Shown here: piece by piece, positions 19,813 through 29,776 of the stretch
Layout: every line of letters begins with the position of its first letter
How positions within the stretch are numbered: the stretch's first letter is position 1
From: Calamus simplicifolius
Taxonomy: Eukaryota; Streptophyta; Magnoliopsida; Arecales; Arecaceae
Assembly (NCBI GenBank): GCA_900491605.1
Contig: UESW01003900.1
Span: 981,147 to 1,045,146, forward strand
Direction: 5' to 3'
DNA: 64,000 nt
Made by a program: the position numbers and the translations under genes
Notes under the pieces: model-generated
Databases searched by the model: none
Told to the model about the DNA's origin: nothing
The model's input: only the letters and a program-made list of their open reading frames with translations

Positions 19813-20986
19813 TCAAGATCCAGTGGAAGAGCTAAGTGTTGATTCAATTTTGGCAATCCGATCATCTAATGAATAGAGAGTTTCTTTAAGATTCATAAAT
19901 TTGATGTCAAATTCAGTCTTTAAATCTTCCTTCTGAGCAACAAGAAGATTTTTGAGTTGCTCTAACTGAAGGTCTGAGAATCCGACTGAAGAAGTAGATG
20001 AAGTAGATGGAATCACTGGTACTGGGACAGGAGCAGGAGCAAGACTACTAGGATGTGGAGATGGAATCCTCATGGACGGACCAGCCTCACAAGATACAGA
20101 ATGTCTAGGCTCGGGGACTCTCTCATCCAAGTTCCCTTTCCTTTCCCACTGACCATTAATTTTGACAAAACCCATTCGATGTAAAGTGGCCAAGCTATAA
20201 TAATTAGTGTGTCTCAGGCTCTTGGAGGGTTCATTATCCAAAATTACACCCCTTGGCTTTTGAATACCATCGTTAAGATCATGCCGTAGGGTAGTGACGA
20301 TCTTCTCCTTCCTCCAGCCTCGGCCATGTAAAATACCATCATAGCAGCAAGATTAATGGGCTGACCGGTCAATACACTATCCATTACAACAATGTCCCGC
20401 TCGGAGACATACTCAAAGCGCCCGGTCTTCAGAAACAAATTCTGCTGCATATGTTGTGTAACAGCCTTAATTCCAAGGGCAGCTGATTAGCTCTGATTTC
20501 TTCAAATTCAGTGACCTCTCTCCCTAACATCCTTGATAGGGCAGCTGATCTCTCACTGTGCACATCAGCAGCCAATCCAATAATAGGGATGCTCAAGAGA
20601 TTTCCTAACTTTGAAATGTAAGGTGAATCCTTTTTCCTCTAATAGTGCTTACTAAACCACCATCTCCTCTTGCTAAATTAAAGTAAAATTCCTTCACTAA
20701 AGCTGGGTATGTAGGAACATCAAGCGAGCATACTTTATCCCATCCAAGCTCCTTAATTTGCCTACCAATCGAAAAACCCTCGGATTCAAAAAGTTCGAAA
20801 TCAACTTTTCTTCCCATTGTGATTACCCTCCCGGCTAGGGTATCTACCTATGGTGAAGTGGCGTTAGGATTGTCTGAATCGTGGAGGATCTTCACTTGGA
20901 GATGGCTCGCGGATGGGTCGCCTTGCAGAACGCTTCCCAGTTACCACGGTCGCTCCAATCACCGAACCTTTCCTCTTAGGCGCCAT
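19813..20986 (-). pseudogene. SIRE-1 3' ORF (Transposase_32-like, coiled-coil C-terminus)
   Basis: Starts at the ATG at 20984-20986 (MAPKRKGS, basic) and is read in pieces with frame breaks. The central piece (20817-20605) has VDFELFESEGFSIGRQIKEL and TYPALVKEFYFNLARGDGG, as in the plant putative transposon protein domain (Transposase_32). Then come ERDIVVMDSVLTGQPINLAA and, at 20241-19813, a Ser/Pro linker and a coiled coil (LEQLKNLLVAQKEDLKTEF). SIRE elements were once said to have an env-like ORF here, but I see no signal peptide or membrane segment. Role unknown. Confidence 0.65.
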
Positions 20987-21090
20987 TGAATCCGTAGGAA
21001 GGCTTGAGAGAAGTGGAATTGGAGATGGGGAGGTTTTGGAAGAGTTTGAAGGGATTTGGTGGAGGATTCAAAGAGCAATGAAATGATGAG

Positions 21091-21289
21091 GTGTCGACTC
21101 TGCCCTAATAAATCGATTTTGGAATCCAGGTGTCGACTCCCGCAAAGTCGGGTGTCGACTCCAAATCGCTAACACAGTCAGCGCTCGAACTGGAGTCGGC
21201 TCCACTTACATGGGTGTCGGCTCCAAGGTCAGGGACCGAGAGCGACACAGTCAGAGGTGTCGACTCCTCATTCTGAGGTGTCGACTCCA
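21091..21289. promoter_or_regulatory. Internal array of GTCG(G/A)CTCC motifs, SIRE-1
   Basis: Seven copies of the same motif as in U3, lying between the pol stop and the 3' ORF start, about 105-305 bases upstream of that ATG. Here the GTCGAC form dominates. It may mark an internal promoter. Confidence 0.55.
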
Positions 21290-21444
21290 ATGACAGTTTC
21301 AAAGAAAAATAATTGAAATTCAACCATCTGAAACTCATCAAAATATATTTTATAAAATATTGATAAAATTTTGGAGAATTAAGAATCAAATAACTCAGAT
21401 GACTAGATAATTTGTCCTTAAAATTATGAAAGAATATCAAGAAA

Positions 21445-21953
21445 TTAATATGGATCTAGAAAGTCATTCCTTATAGCTTCAAAATCAATCCAAGGGTCAC
21501 ATATCCCTAATTCACCTCTAAGATAACAAAATCTCTCTTCACTCAAAGGTTTTGTAAATATATCAGCTAATTGTTCTTCAGTATTAACATATTCAAGACA
21601 AATTTCATTATTAGCTACATGTTCTCTTATAAAATGATATCTAATTTCAATGTGTTTTGTTCTTGAATGTTGAATTGGATTTTTAGTTAGATTTATTGCA
21701 CTTGTGTTATCACACATAATTGGAGTTTTATCAAGTGTTATGCCATAATCTTCAAGTTGTCTCTTAATCCAAAGGATTTGAGCACAACAACTTCCAGCTG
21801 CAACATATTCTGCTTCAGCAGTAGATATGCAACCAAATTTTGCTTTTTGCTAAACCAAGAGATTAAGTTACTACCTAAGAATTGACATGCTCCACTTGTG
21901 CTTTTTCTATCTAATTTACATCCAGCATAATCAGAGTCAGAATAAGCAATCAA
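21445..21953 (-). pseudogene. SIRE-1 RNase H
   Basis: Reads IAYSDSDYAGCKLDRKSTSG, then a frame break near 21840, then a C-terminal piece with TKHIEIRYHFIREHVANNEI and LADIFTKPLSEERF. This domain removes RNA from the RNA/DNA hybrid. Compared with SIRE-2 it lacks a few bases near 21830-21840. Confidence 0.85.
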
Positions 21954-22132
21954 GTTTAATGTTGAGTCTCTAGAATACCATAAGCCTACATTTTTAGTTC
22001 CACTTAATATCTTAAGATTCTTTTTACAGCAATTAAATGTGATTCTTTAGGTTCAGATTGAAATCTAGTGCACAAACATACAGCAAATATTATATCTGGT
22101 CTACTAGCTGTTAAGTAAAGAAGAGATCCTGA

Positions 22133-23647
22133 TCATACCTCTATAATATTTTGATCTACTTTCTTACCATCATCATCTTTATCCAATTTGCATGAAGGAC
22201 TCATAGGAGTTCCAAGTGGCTTGATTGACTCCATTCCAAACTTCTTGAGCAGTTTTTTTGTGTATTTGGCTTGATTGATGAAAATTCCTTCTTTGCTTTG
22301 TTTGATTTGAAGTCCTAGGAAGAAGTTGAGTTCTCCCATCATACTCATTTCAAACTCACCCTGCATCAACTTAGCAAATTCTTGACATAACAAATTGTTA
22401 GTAGCACCGAATACAATATCATCAACATATATTTGTACTACTAATAAATCCTTGTCTTTTCTTTTCAAAAATAATGTTTTATCAACATTTCCTCTTATGA
22501 AATCATTTTCAATTAGAAATTTACTTAATCTTTCATACCAAGCTCTAGGTGCTTGGTTTGAACCATATAGTGCTTTGTGTAATTTAAAAACATGATTTGA
22601 AAATTCATGATCTTCAAAACCAGGTGGTTGTTCAACAAAAACTTTCTCATTTATAAATCCATTTAAAAATGTACTTTTAACATCCATTTGAAATAAATTG
22701 ATATGCATATGACATGCAAATGCAAGTAATAATCTAATTGCTTCAAGTCTAGCTACAGGTGCAAAAGTTTCATCAAAATCAATTCCTTCTTCTTGATTAT
22801 ATCCTTTTGCAACTAATCTAGCTTTGTTTCTAATTACTATGCCATTTTTGTCTAATTTATTTCTAAATACCCATTTTGATCCTATAACAGAATGATCTTT
22901 AGGTCTATCTACAAGAGTCCAAACATTATTCCTAGTAAATTGATTTAATTCTTCTTGCATAGCTAACATCCAATTATTATCTTTTTCTACTTCTTCAATA
23001 GTTTTAGGTTCAATTTGAGATACAAATGCAAGATGATTATTGATGTTTCTCATTGATGATCTAGTTCTTACTCCTTGAGATGGATCACCTATAATTAATT
23101 CTCTTGGATGACCATAGGCATATCTCCAATCTCTAGGAAGATCTACATCATTATGATTTGCATCAACAATATCAACACTAGGAGAATCATTATCTTTAGC
23201 TTCTTGTTCATGATCCGAAGATACATCTATGTTCAGTTTTTCAATATCTCTTTCTAGAATGTTTGTATCTTCCTCATCATCAATCTTTTCAGAACTTGAT
23301 GCTAAAGATTCATCAAAAATTACATGAATAGATTCTTCTACAATTAAATTTCTCTTGTTAAACACTCTATAGGCTTTACTAGATGTTGAATACCCTAAGA
23401 AAATGCCTTCATCAGATTTTGCATCAAATTTTCCTAGATTATCTTTACCATTATTATGAATGAAACATTTACAACCAAATGCATGAAAGTAACTTATATT
23501 TGGTTTTCTATTGTTCCATAGTTCATAAGGAGTTTTCTTTATGATTGGCCTAATTAGAGCTCTATTAAGAATGTAGCACGCCGTGTTTATAGCTTCCACC
23601 CAAAAGTATTTTGGTAGGTTGCTTTCACATAGCATGGTACGGGCCAT
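22133..23647 (-). pseudogene. SIRE-1 integrase C-terminus and reverse transcriptase
   Basis: 504 open codons: integrase tail (FGCKCFIHNNGKDNLGKF), an acidic linker, and RVT_2 reverse transcriptase with WVFRNKLDKNG, ARLVAKGYNQEEGIDFDETF, LFQMDVKSTFLNG and IYVDDIVFGATN (YVDD active site). The normally invariant YGLKQAPRAWY reads YGSNQAPRAWY, so activity is doubtful. The frame is lost just before the conserved GSLLYLTASRPDI block, where SIRE-2 stays open. Confidence 0.88.
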
Positions 23648-23672
23648 GTCTTCTAAGGTTCTATTTTTCCTT

Positions 23673-24607
23673 TCAACTACTCCATTTTGTTGCGTGTTCT
23701 AGGTGCTGAAAAATTATGATGAATGCCATTTCTATGCAAAAGTTTTTAAATAAATAATTTTTAAATTCAGTGCCATGATCACTTCTTAGAGACACTATGG
23801 TGTTGTTTTTCTCATTTGTGACCTTCTTGAAGAATTTCAAAAATAATGGAAAGGTCTCATCCTTATGAGCTAAAAACAATACCCAAGTGTATCTAGAATA
23901 ATCATCTACAATCACAAGACCATATTTCTTTCCTCCTAGACTTGTGGTTCTAGTAGGTCTAAAAAGATCATGTGAAGTAGTTCAAGTGGCCTAGAAGTGG
24001 AAACAATATTTTTAGTTTTGAAAGAATTTCTAGTTTGTTTTCCAAATTGACATGCATCGCAAATCTTGTTATTTTCAAAATCTAGTTGTGGAAGTCCTTT
24101 TACTAAATCCATTCTAATTAATTTTGAAATAAGGTGTGTGCTAGCATGACCTAATCTACGATGCCATAACCAACCAATCTCATTCATATTAGCATTATTA
24201 GCAACTAAGCAATGATTACTAGTAGACAAATTATCTAAATCAATCAAGTATACATTGCCATTTCTATTTCCAATAAAAATAATGCTATTATCAATGGGAT
24301 TAGAAACAGTGCAGATTGATGCTTCAAATGATACTTTAAAACCTTTATCACATAATTGACTAATACTTATTAGATTATGTTTTAAACCATTAACATATAA
24401 GACATTTTCAATATATATGGAGGGAGTTATTTGAATTTTACCAAACCCCATGATCTGGCCCTTTCCATTGTCACCAAATGTAACTACTCCTCCTTTTTTG
24501 CTCTCAAGGGTGATAAATTGATCCTTGTCACCCGTCATATGTCTTGAGCAGCCACTATCGAGATACCACTTTCGCTTTGATCTTTTGGCCGCAAGACACT
24601 CCTGCAA
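23673..24607 (-). pseudogene. SIRE-1 protease, pre-integrase zinc finger, integrase core
   Basis: WYLDSGCSRHMTG (protease, D-S-G) opens the piece, followed by LWHRRLGHAS and CDACQFGKQTR (HHCC zinc finger), then a frame break near 23936 and the core MIVDDYSRYTWVLFL ... SLRSDHGTEF (first two acidic residues of the DDE triad). The third acidic residue lies in the lost stretch around 23650-23700. Confidence 0.85.
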
Positions 24608-24630
24608 AAATAATCAAGTCTTATATTTAG

Positions 24631-24635
24631 GTACC
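24631..24635. other. TSD GTACC of the long-LTR Gypsy (left)
   Basis: GTACC precedes LTR start TGTCACG; the right flank (32676-32680) is GTATC, one mismatch. SIRE-2 shows the uninterrupted site TTAGGTACCCAAGCC near 49370. Confidence 0.75.
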
Positions 24636-25459
24636 TGTCACGCCCCAGACCCAAAAATTTTGAGCTAGGGTGACAACCCGCCGCGTGCCGGGCACGCAAG
24701 GCGTCCCGAAACATGACACTGAGTTCAATAAAAGCAACAACCTATATATCATTCAAGTCCATGTCTTTAATACAATCCATTACTAAAGCTTGGGCTACAA
24801 GCCCTACACATAAGCATTACTGGGGTTACATCAACATATGAATCCACTTTATTTTAAATAGAAGTTCCAACGAACCTATGGTTCCTTATACACCACAATA
24901 ATATAGTCTGGGCATCAAGCCCTACACATAAATACACTGGTATAGCAATAATACAAAATCTATATCTTATTTGAGTTGAGGTCCATCACTCCAACATGTT
25001 ATTCTCAAATCTCATGGTCCTGTAGCAAAAATGTTATAATATTTTTGTGAGATTACACTCAGTAAGTAAACCATGTTATGCAGTCCAATCATAGCATAGC
25101 AATCAATAAGCATATAAATGATCTGCATGCATAAACATTTCACAAATACTCAAACATCATTGCTATATTATATCATATGTGTCCCACAGCCCTGCAATGC
25201 CCCATAACAAAGGAGAGTCGTGGCGGCACATATTGATATAATTCATTCTTTTGCATTCACAATCACTCCATTATGCTATGTAAGTATTATATCATGCGTG
25301 TCCCACGGCCCTGCAATGCCCCATAACAAAGAAGAGCCGCGGCGGCACATAATTATAATTCAATCATTTACATCCATAACCGTTCAATTATACTATATAG
25401 GTAAACCCACTGTTTATACTCTCAATGGTAACTGTAAATGTGACCCACGGCCCTGCGAT

Positions 25460-25888
25460 ATCTCAATAGTGTACCAGCCAGCATTCCCTTAAAGCATCCC
25501 CCTACTGAAAGGTCAAGATACCAGGGTCACGCCAATAATGTATCAACAAGCATTCCCTAGAAGTATCCCCCCTACTGAAAGGGTCAAGATACCAGGGTCA
25601 CGCCAATAATGTACCAACAAGCATTCCCTAGAAGTATCCCCCCTACTGAAAGGGTCAAGATACCAGGGTCACGCCAATAATGTATCAACAAGCATTCCCT
25701 AGAAGTATCCCCCCTACTGAAAGGGTCAAGATACCAGGGTCACGCCAATAATGTACCAACAAGCATTCCCTAGAAGTATCCCCCCTACTGAAAGGGTCAA
25801 GATACCAGGGTCACGCCAATAATATACCAACAAGCATTCCCTAGAAGTATCTCCCCTACTGAAAGGGTCAAGATACCAGGGTCACGCC
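25460..25888. repeat. 71-bp tandem repeat, about 5-6 units
   Basis: Unit CGCCAATAATGTATCAACAA ... ACTGAAAGGGTCAAGATACC. Successive units alternate GTATCAAC and GTACCAAC, hinting at a 142-bp period. The same array is in the other LTR (about 30600-31028). Confidence 0.9.
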
Positions 25889-26073
25889 ATGTCGAAATCC
25901 ACCAGAACACGTCCTCTAGACGTGTGTGTGGTATGACAGGATAAAGGAGAACCGTGGCGACACATAACAGTACCTCACATCACATGCAATACATCAATAC
26001 ATCAATCATGTAGCAAAACAGTGGATTATACTTACTGGATAATTGCATGTATATATCACATCAATGTCATACT

Positions 26074-26205
26074 AACTGCATCTCTCATGCATAGCAACTG
26101 CATCTCTCATGCATAGCAACTGCATCTCTCATGCATAACAACTACATCCCTCATGCATAGCAACAGCATCTCACATGCATAATAACTGCATCTCTCATGC
26201 ATAGC
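26074..26205. repeat. 22-bp tandem repeat, 6 units
   Basis: Unit ACTGCATCTCTCATGCATAG plus CA, six copies with point changes. Each holds the palindrome ATGCAT. Repeated in the partner LTR at about 31214-31348. Confidence 0.85.
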
Positions 26206-27220
26206 ATCCACACATGAAATCATAGTACATAAATAGCCATGTATTCATAATATTCATCTACTTACAATTTAGTCAATAACAATTCACAAGTTAACTACGC
26301 ATATCCTGAAATAAATTATTTAATAAACTGATAACTGGCTTACTTACCTTCGCACGCAATTCAATAGATATATCAGCTAATCAGATGTCGGGATACCTAC
26401 AGGATCATTTTACACAATTAAATGATTAAAATCTGGATAATGAAATGATTCCTAAGACTCTACCCTAACCAATCCACGGGCCCAACTTCGGACTCGAATA
26501 TCTCTCACCATACTCACTCAAATGGGGAAGTAAAAATACCCCAAGAAACTAGAATTCATCCAGATTCTAGCCATATAAAAATTATGCTAATCCCAGCCCG
26601 TTACAGGGCCCAAAAATCAGCCCAAACATCAGCTCTCAGCACGGCCCAAAAGGCCTGAACCGGCCGGCCCAGCCGGCCCGGTTCAGCCTTATCATCCTCC
26701 CGATCCCCTGTTTCACCGAATAGGGGATGGGAACATGGCCGGCGGCCGGGGCCGCAGCCGGCCAAATTGAGGGCGGCCCGGCCGCCGGTGGCCGGGCCAG
26801 AGCCGGCCGCCGCTGCGGCCGGCCGCCAAATCTCCTTTCTTCCCCTCAATTTCTCTCACTCCTTCTAACTCCTCCGCGCGGCACGGAATCGTGCCGGCGG
26901 CACGGCCGGCCACCATGGCCGGCCGGACCTCCACCGGATGCACGCCCGGCGCCGGTGGAGGCGACAGGCCTAGTCTCGGGCCCGGCGAGGCGGCGAGCAC
27001 GCCGCCGGGCCCGAACCAACCGGCGAAAGCCGGTTCGGCTTCCGCCACCGCACGAGAGGAGGGCCAATTGGCCCTCCCTCTCCTCTCTCTCTCCACCACC
27101 AACCCGCCGGACGCCTCCCCCGGTGCCGGCGGGATCGCCGGCCAGGTATCAGGCCCGGCACGGCGGCGAGCACGCCGCCGGGCCTGAACCAAGGGATCGG
27201 CCGGGTCCTCCTTTCTTCTC

Positions 27221-27331
27221 TCTCGTGATCTCTCTGTCTCTCTCTCTCTCTCTCAGGCTCTTTCTCTCTCTCTGGTTCTCTTTCTCTCTCTCATGCTTTC
27301 TCTCTCTCTCTCCCGCTCTCTCTCTCTCTCT
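27221..27331. repeat. CT-rich microsatellite
   Basis: Interrupted (CT)n run inside the LTR; its partner lies at about 32328-32440. The open frames across it and the adjacent GC-rich block have no coding support. Confidence 0.9.
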
Positions 27332-27567
27332 GAGAGGTAGGGGATTACCTGATGGAAGCGGACGCCCGGATGATGGAGGGAGTCCCCCCTCCATCATATA
27401 AATAATTCCCTACGCAACGCTTCAGCTCAAGGACTCGGAAACCCATCAGACGCGACTCGAGAATCCAAGCTGCATACAGGGAACTTAAATGTTATAATAA
27501 CACCAGGTGCCACCCCAATTAATACAGAGAGTTAACCTCCCCACTATTAAATTTCCGGGGGTTTACA

Positions 27568-29340
27568 TTCTCCCCTCCTTATAAGAATTTCGTCCTCGAA
27601 ATTGATATACATCCAATAGAATATAGAATCCAAATTTTCCCTCTCATAATCAATTAAATTTTATTAAAAGTCACGGTCATCTATACTTCATTGATCTTCA
27701 TAAGTCAATTCTTTCTTAAGTTAAATTGGTTCAAGTTCTAGCACATAACGGGGTTTAAAATATACCTCCTCAGTTATAAAGATTTGAAACACATTGAACA
27801 CCCCAAAGAGTAATGAAAGCAGTGTTAAGCTATAAGACACTTCCTTCATCCTGATCAAAGTTTCTAATGAACAAATGTTTTGTGACACAAGTCACCTCTA
27901 ACACAGACCTCATAACATCATTGGTTAGCAAAGCTTCCAATTGATCTTTAACCTGAAATTTCGAATCTTTCTCTTGATCATTAACATAACTCTTCTATTA
28001 ACTTTGAGCTACAAAAACTGCTTTAATTAATGATACTTTTCATAGCTGTTAAACAAACTCAGTCCAAAACTGTTGCTTTCACATCATCTCAATATGAAGG
28101 AAATCTATTCCTTATATCGTAGACAATTGAAATAAATCCATTTGAATATTGGCTTGGTAATCAATAATTAAGTAATTTCATTGAGGGCAAGAACAATACC
28201 AAGCACCTCTTAAATCCATTACACAGGCTCACGGTATAACATCTAAAATCTTATTGGTTTCTGTAGTTGTCTATTACATGTATAATGTCTTCCATGCTTA
28301 AGGTTAGCAACATATCAGGTACTCTCGATTCCTTAATAAGACAGTTTGAAATTCTCGTGAATTAGATATAAGATAATTTTCTTTCAATGCTCTCTCAACT
28401 CTTGAATAGTTGAATGTACCATTAATCATTACGACACTTATATCAATCATCATAATATACTTGGTTTCACTCTTGAATACTTCAATTTAACACTAATGAA
28501 CATCATGCCAATCATTTAAGATATCTTTCATAATTATCATAATTAAAATTCATTTTCTTTGAATATAGATATGCCACTCATGGCTGATTGATAATTTATC
28601 CATCCAGTCTCGAATTCAGAAAGTACTCAATTGCAATTAATCAAAAATATGTAATTAACTATTCCATTCCCAAAATATCATCAATATTAATCATCCCTAT
28701 AACCAGCAGATGAGTTCATAATCTTACAATATCAATAATGTAAGTTCTACTATTAAAATTCATTATATTCATCCACATTCAAATTCAATTTTAATACCTC
28801 AAGATCCATATATCAACTCAATTGCAATATGGACATACTGGTGTTTAGTTATATTAGTCATCAATTGCAATTTTCCACTACTATGGTTCATTCCATATAT
28901 TTATCTATCTTTTATTGCATATTCAATTAAAATTTCATCTCTCATATTATTTAAAGGTCTAAAATTGCTACGAATGATTTCCAACAAGTTTAATGGAGCT
29001 AAAACCTCTAGAAGCCCACAGGCCTCCCCACTGGACAAGGCTACCAGCCAGGGAGCCCACATAATATCATTGGCTTGCGATGGTTCATTCTCAATTCCTA
29101 TCAGACTTGTAATTCAATTAATGTCTTGATAAACTTTAAATTTCAAGCTCCCAAAGCATAACTCATGAAATTCCTTGAAAGTCATAATTGTCTCAATGTC
29201 ATCCTAGTATTTTGCCTAGAGTGTCAGTATGCATATGTCCCTAAGATCATAACCTGGTTCTTGTGGGTTATGGGCCCACCAAGTTTCCGCTGCGCACTCA
29301 GATGCTGCATGCCTGCATAGACTGCGCCATACCCGAGAGA
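27568..29340. other. Internal region of the long-LTR Gypsy, non-coding
   Basis: About 1.8 kb, AT-rich, no open frame over 60 codons and no recognisable pol motif. The polypurine tract is at its left edge (27568-27590, minus). A short block near 29000-29060 is less AT-rich, but I cannot assign it. Confidence 0.6.
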
Positions 29341-29491
29341 GCTTGAAGCATCTCGGACTGGAATCGCTGGTACCTAGTTCCTACTGGGTTGGCAGGGGCC
29401 ACACCACCAGTAGTTCCTTGACCCACCGGCTAATCAGCATTACCGGCCAGAGAGTCCTCCTCATACAGTTGGCTCCTAGTACGGCGAGCCA
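29341..29491 (-). pseudogene. Truncated gag N-terminus
   Basis: ATG at 29489-29491 on minus starts MARRTRSQLYEEDSLAGNAD, then a TAG, then readable codons (YQRFQSEMLQALSGMAQSM) to a TGA near 29340. Position right after primer site and leader, plus a basic start and a helical stretch, fit a Gypsy gag N-terminus. The rest of gag-pol is absent. Confidence 0.5.
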
Positions 29492-29569
29492 TAACTATGT
29501 TTTGTTAAATTAGATGTGGTTAATATCATCATAAACTAATGTGTCAGGTGTCTCTAAATATAATGTCAT

Positions 29570-29769
29570 CAAATATGTTCTCTACGTGTTATCATGTCAA
29601 TTTGTCTGTGTCCCTAGGGTCATAAGTTCTCTACCTGTTATCATGTCAATATGTCTGTGTCCCTAGGGTCATAACTGTATCTTGTCAATATATTCATGTC
29701 CCTAGGGTCATAACTGTATCATGTCCATATGTTCATGTCCCTAGGGTCAAAACCTATGCTCTGATACCA
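29570..29769 (-). promoter_or_regulatory. Leader repeats and tRNA-iMet primer site of the long-LTR Gypsy
   Basis: Four imperfect copies of a 40-45-bp unit containing TGTCCCTAGGGTCATAA precede the primer site. On minus 29769-29758 reads TGGTATCAGAGC, complementary to the 3' end of initiator tRNA-Met, seven bases from the LTR. Confidence 0.8.
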
Positions 29770-29776
29770 TAAAAGC

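Larger units (their letters stand above)
24636..27567 (-). repeat. Long-LTR Gypsy 3' LTR (2932 bp)
   Basis: Begins TGTCACGCCCC and ends GGGGGTTTACA on plus. It holds a 71-bp array (about 25460-25888), a 22-bp array (26074-26205), a very GC-rich block (26640-27200) and a CT microsatellite (27221-27331). It has 33 bp more than its partner LTR, in the GC-rich block. Confidence 0.9.

Noticed and set aside
19813..20986. Envelope gene in the SIRE 3' ORF
   Set aside because: No signal peptide, transmembrane segment or fusion-like stretch is visible; the readable part resembles the Transposase_32 domain with a coiled coil.
25220..25492. 90-codon plus ORF duplicated at 30361-30633
   Set aside because: Identical because it sits in the two LTRs of one young element; no domain and no coding signal.
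26601..27401. Long overlapping open frames on both strands in the GC-rich block (also 31726-32460)
   Set aside because: They lie inside an LTR, arise from GC-rich and CT-repeat composition, have low-complexity Arg/Pro/Ala/Ser products, and show no domain.
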